Shown here piece by piece: positions 54,747-57,152 of a stretch of DNA of 57,152 nt; positions within the stretch are counted from its first letter, which is position 1; each line of letters opens with the position of its first letter. Position numbers and translations under genes: made by a program. The DNA is from Campylobacteraceae bacterium (GTDB taxonomy: Bacteria > Campylobacterota > Campylobacteria > Campylobacterales > Sulfurovaceae). Under the pieces are notes generated by a model, which had not been told where the DNA came from, did not search any database, and saw only the letters and a list, made by a program, of their open reading frames with translations. Location of the stretch: assembly GCA_027068975.1 (NCBI GenBank), contig JALXFN010000070.1, forward strand, positions 1 to 57,152. The letters run 5' to 3'.

Positions 54747-56060
54747 TTATATATTGTTTGTAATCATTAATGCTTTTAGTATATCTATAGCACTTTTAAG
54801 TTGAGCATCTTTATATATTTGCTCTTCTGTGATGTGTGTTTTATCTTTAGTTTTGTCTTTTCTCTTATGCTTTCCATCAACTTTTTCTAGTTCTCTCTCA
54901 AGGTGTTTTTGTAAATCTTTTTCTTTAATAGAGATTCCCTCTTCAACTTTTTGAATTTCACCATAGTCTACTTCTATGTCAGGTGTTACGCCAACTGCTT
55001 GAATGGTTCGTCCACTTGGTAAGTAGTAACGAGCGATAGTCAGACGCAAAGCTTCATCTTGGTTAATAGGCATAACCACTTGTACTGAACCTTTTCCAAA
55101 AGTTTTTTTACCTACAACTACAGCTCTTTTATGGTCTTGTAATGCACCCGATACAATTTCACTAGCACTTGCAGAGCCACCATTAACTAGGACAACAAGT
55201 GGAATATCTCTATTTGTACCTTGAGCTGTTGCATTGTACACAACATTCTCTTCAGCTACTTTACCTTTTTGACTTACAATAGCACCTTTGTCAACAAACA
55301 AATCAACTGTACCAATGGCTTGGTCTAAAAGTCCACCTGGATTGTTTCTTAAATCAATTATAATTCCTGTTCTTTCGGGGTGAGCTTTCATGGCTTTTTT
55401 TATACCGTTAACCACTTTTTTATCAAAAGAAGTAACTCGTAAATAAAGAATGTCATCGCCAATAGTTTTTGAATAGACTGATTGAATCTCTATAATGTCA
55501 CGAATAATTTTGATTTTAAGAGGTTTGTTCTCTCCCTCTCTTACAATCATAAGTTCAATAGGGGTATTTGGTTTACCTCGCATAAGAGATACAGCTTTGT
55601 CTATGGTCATACCCATAGTAGCAAGGTCATTTATCTTTAATATAATATCACCAGCTTTTATACCAGCTCTATCAGCAGGAGTACCTTCTAAAGGGGCAAT
55701 AACAGTTAATGCACCATCTTTCATACCCACTGTAATTCCTAAACCTCCAAATTCACCATGGGTTTGCACTTGAAGCTCTTTTGTCTCTTTTGCATCCATA
55801 AAGGAGGAGTGTGCATCAAGGTTAGAGAGCATTCCTTTTAGTGCATTATTGATAATATCACTGGCATTAATGTCATCAACATATTGGTCTTCAATTATTT
55901 GTACTATTTTTGTAAATTTCAAATAAGCTTGAAGTTTTGATGTTTGTTGGCTACTTGGTGACTCAGCACTCTCTGCGTTTGCAGAGGTAGCAAAGATAAG
56001 TGATGCAGTTATAGTAGAAATGAAGCCCAAAAGTATTGCTTTTTTATTTTTAATTATCAT
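54747..56060 (-). CDS. ctpA: Carboxy-terminal processing protease (S41)
   Basis: A 437-residue periplasmic serine protease of the Tsp/CtpA family. An N-terminal signal peptide ([22 protein letters not shown]) is followed by a PDZ domain (about residues 90-170, [13 protein letters not shown]) and the peptidase core with the serine in [18 protein letters not shown] and the lysine in [11 protein letters not shown]. The frame opens at 56108, but the ATG at 56060 leaves a proper signal peptide and is chosen; neither has a strong ribosome site. It is the first gene of the reverse operon that continues with purC. Confidence 0.94.
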   Translation of the reverse strand: MIIKNKKAILLGFISTITASLIFATSANAESAESPSSQQTSKLQAYLKFTKIVQIIEDQYVDDINASDIINNALKGMLSNLDAHSSFMDAKETKELQVQTHGEFGGLGITVGMKDGALTVIAPLEGTPADRAGIKAGDIILKINDLATMGMTIDKAVSLMRGKPNTPIELMIVREGENKPLKIKIIRDIIEIQSVYSKTIGDDILYLRVTSFDKKVVNGIKKAMKAHPERTGIIIDLRNNPGGLLDQAIGTVDLFVDKGAIVSQKGKVAEENVVYNATAQGTNRDIPLVVLVNGGSASASEIVSGALQDHKRAVVVGKKTFGKGSVQVVMPINQDEALRLTIARYYLPSGRTIQAVGVTPDIEVDYGEIQKVEEGISIKEKDLQKHLERELEKVDGKHKRKDKTKDKTHITEEQIYKDAQLKSAIDILKALMITNNI

Positions 56061-56206
56061 ATTTATTGTTAGTGTCCCATTGTTTTTGAAATTGTGATAA
56101 TCATTCAAATATAAGATTATTTAAATGTTGCCATAATTAAGAGATATATTCTATCAAAAATTACTAAAAGTTCACTAATATGTGGTAATTTAAATTAATA
56201 ATCTTA

Positions 56207-56221
56207 CACATAAATTATGTG
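56207..56221. promoter_or_regulatory. Perfect 15-bp palindrome between ctp and clpB
   Basis: CACATAA-A-TTATGTG is a perfect palindrome in the 289-base divergent region, 147 bases before the ctp start and 129 before clpB. It could be a dimeric regulator site. A second dyad, TATCAA-GGTT-TTGATA (56297-56312), overlaps the probable clpB -10 area. No CIRCE or HspR-type element is seen. The rest of the gap is AT-rich with a TATAAT near 56243. Confidence 0.4.
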
Positions 56222-56349
56222 ATATTGAATGAAAGTATCATATAATACCTCAATTAAGTTGTTAAACATTTTATTGCAACAAAAGTGGCATTTTTTTATC
56301 AAGGTTTTGATATACAATTATAAAAAATAAAATAAATAGGAATAAGGAT

Positions 56350-57152
56350 ATGAGTATTTTAGAAAAATTAACCAATCAGATGACAGGAGCGATAGAGTCA
56401 TCAATCTCATTGGCTCTGCACAATAAAAATCAAGAGGTAGACCCACTACATGTATTGTGGGGTCTATTGACCAATAGTAATTCACTCTTACACCAAGCAC
56501 TTAATAAAATGAATACCGATAAAGCTGCAATAGAGCTGGAGGTAAAGAGTCTTGTCAATAAACTACCAAAGGTCTCTACCGTAACAAAAGAGAGCATCCG
56601 TCTCTCTCAAAAGATGGTAGCTTCACTACAAAAAGCAGAAGGGGTTATGGCCGCTAATGGTGACCAATATCTTGCTGTTGATGCATGGATTATTGCTAAC
56701 ATTGATGAAGATTTTATAAAAGAGACTTTAGGTAAGTATATTGATTTAATTGAGTTTAAAAAGACACTAGAGTCTATTCGTGGGGGTAAGAGTATCGACT
56801 CTCAAAGTTCAGATGAGGCATTAGAAGCGTTAGAACAGTATGGTATTGACCTTAATAAGAGGGCACTCGATGGTGAACTTGACCCAGTTATTGGTCGAGA
56901 TGAAGAGGTGCAACGTATGATGCAGATTTTGATTCGAAAGACCAAAAATAACCCAATTCTAATTGGTGAACCAGGAACTGGTAAAACAGCTATTGTTGAG
57001 GGGTTGGCACAACGTATTGTGAACAAAGAGGTTCCTCTAAGTTTACAAAATATGCGTGTAATCTCATTAGATATGAACCGTTTAATCGCAGGAGCAAAGT
57101 ATAGAGGTGAGTTTGAAGAGCGACTTAAAGCAGTTATTGATGAAGTAAAAGA
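56350..57152 (+). CDS. clpB: ATP-dependent chaperone ClpB (5' part only)
   Basis: The first 267 codons of a ClpB/Hsp104 disaggregase, cut by the window end. It starts [20 protein letters not shown] with the N-terminal Clp repeat domain (residues 1-145), then the linker [20 protein letters not shown] and the first AAA+ module with Walker [16 protein letters not shown] at about residues 204-213, and ends in the pore-loop region [19 protein letters not shown] lies just before the ATG. ClpB refolds aggregated proteins together with DnaK after heat stress. Confidence 0.95.
   Translation, partial: MSILEKLTNQMTGAIESSISLALHNKNQEVDPLHVLWGLLTNSNSLLHQALNKMNTDKAAIELEVKSLVNKLPKVSTVTKESIRLSQKMVASLQKAEGVMAANGDQYLAVDAWIIANIDEDFIKETLGKYIDLIEFKKTLESIRGGKSIDSQSSDEALEALEQYGIDLNKRALDGELDPVIGRDEEVQRMMQILIRKTKNNPILIGEPGTGKTAIVEGLAQRIVNKEVPLSLQNMRVISLDMNRLIAGAKYRGEFEERLKAVIDEVK

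Noticed and set aside
56297-56312. TATCAA-GGTT-TTGATA as an FNR/CRP-type site before clpB
   Set aside because: The half-sites are in the reverse order to the FNR consensus (TTGAT-N4-ATCAA), so it is only noted as a dyad.

Overview
The window is AT-rich chromosomal DNA from a member of the Campylobacterota (epsilonproteobacteria), probably a free-living Sulfurimonas/Sulfurovum-type organism rather than a host-restricted one. The evidence is gene content and order: pyrH-rpoZ-spoT-tyrS in one run, a class III-type truncated globin, a short Xer recombinase beside a YfgM/BamB-like pair and mutS2, and a ctp-purC-purS-purQ run. Several small proteins are unrecognised. The genus is inference. Most of the window is housekeeping; there is no rRNA operon, prophage, intact insertion sequence or CRISPR array.

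Layout. 1-1.5 kb: a radical SAM gene and two identical tRNA-Asn genes behind a fully consensus sigma-70 promoter. 1.5-8.7 kb: apt, and divergently pyrH, rpoZ, spoT, tyrS, a nitronate monooxygenase-like gene and a murein amidase. 8.8-15.4 kb: a tightly packed five-gene surface-glycan operon (sugar aminotransferase, ATP-grasp ligase, ThDP enzyme, flippase, glycosyltransferase). 15.4-21.9 kb: small unknown proteins, an N-formylglutamate amidohydrolase, a dicarboxylate symporter, an L,D-transpeptidase-like protein, a Xer recombinase and a BamB-like/YfgM-like pair. 21.9-25.7 kb: mutS2, a patch of palindromes, a HARE-HTH/nuclease-like gene and a globin. 25.8-27.9 kb: two paralogous coiled-coil genes bracketing a glutaminase. 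27.9-34 kb: murC, a broken hipA, dapC-like, and secreted or redox proteins. 34-39.6 kb: dnaX, a large unknown membrane protein, a CAU-anticodon tRNA and rodA. 39.8-50.9 kb: DEAD-box helicase, M3 peptidase, an outer-membrane barrel, ychF, vanZ-like, pepA, trpB, a structured non-coding element, a one-domain asparaginase, fabI and an rRNA methyltransferase. 51-57.1 kb: a reverse-strand operon ctp-purC-purS-purQ-(BatD/SH3-like)-plsC-unknown, and the 5' part of clpB running off the window.

The most unusual things are not the main enzymes. First, 48684-48815 is an unannotated element with a perfect 12-bp closing stem, a second 11-bp internal stem and a -10 box placed so that transcription would start on the first base of the stem; it looks like a small structured RNA. 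Second, a set of intergenic palindromes, several sharing a GTAG head, looks like several families of REP elements of the kind mobilised by RAYT transposases; two of them abut or supply stop codons. Third, the aminotransferase/ATP-grasp/ThDP combination in the glycan operon suggests an unusual acylated amino-sugar. Fourth, the paralogous coiled-coil pair around glutaminase and the 763-residue membrane protein are unexplained. All functions are read from sequence motifs and memory of families; no database search was done.
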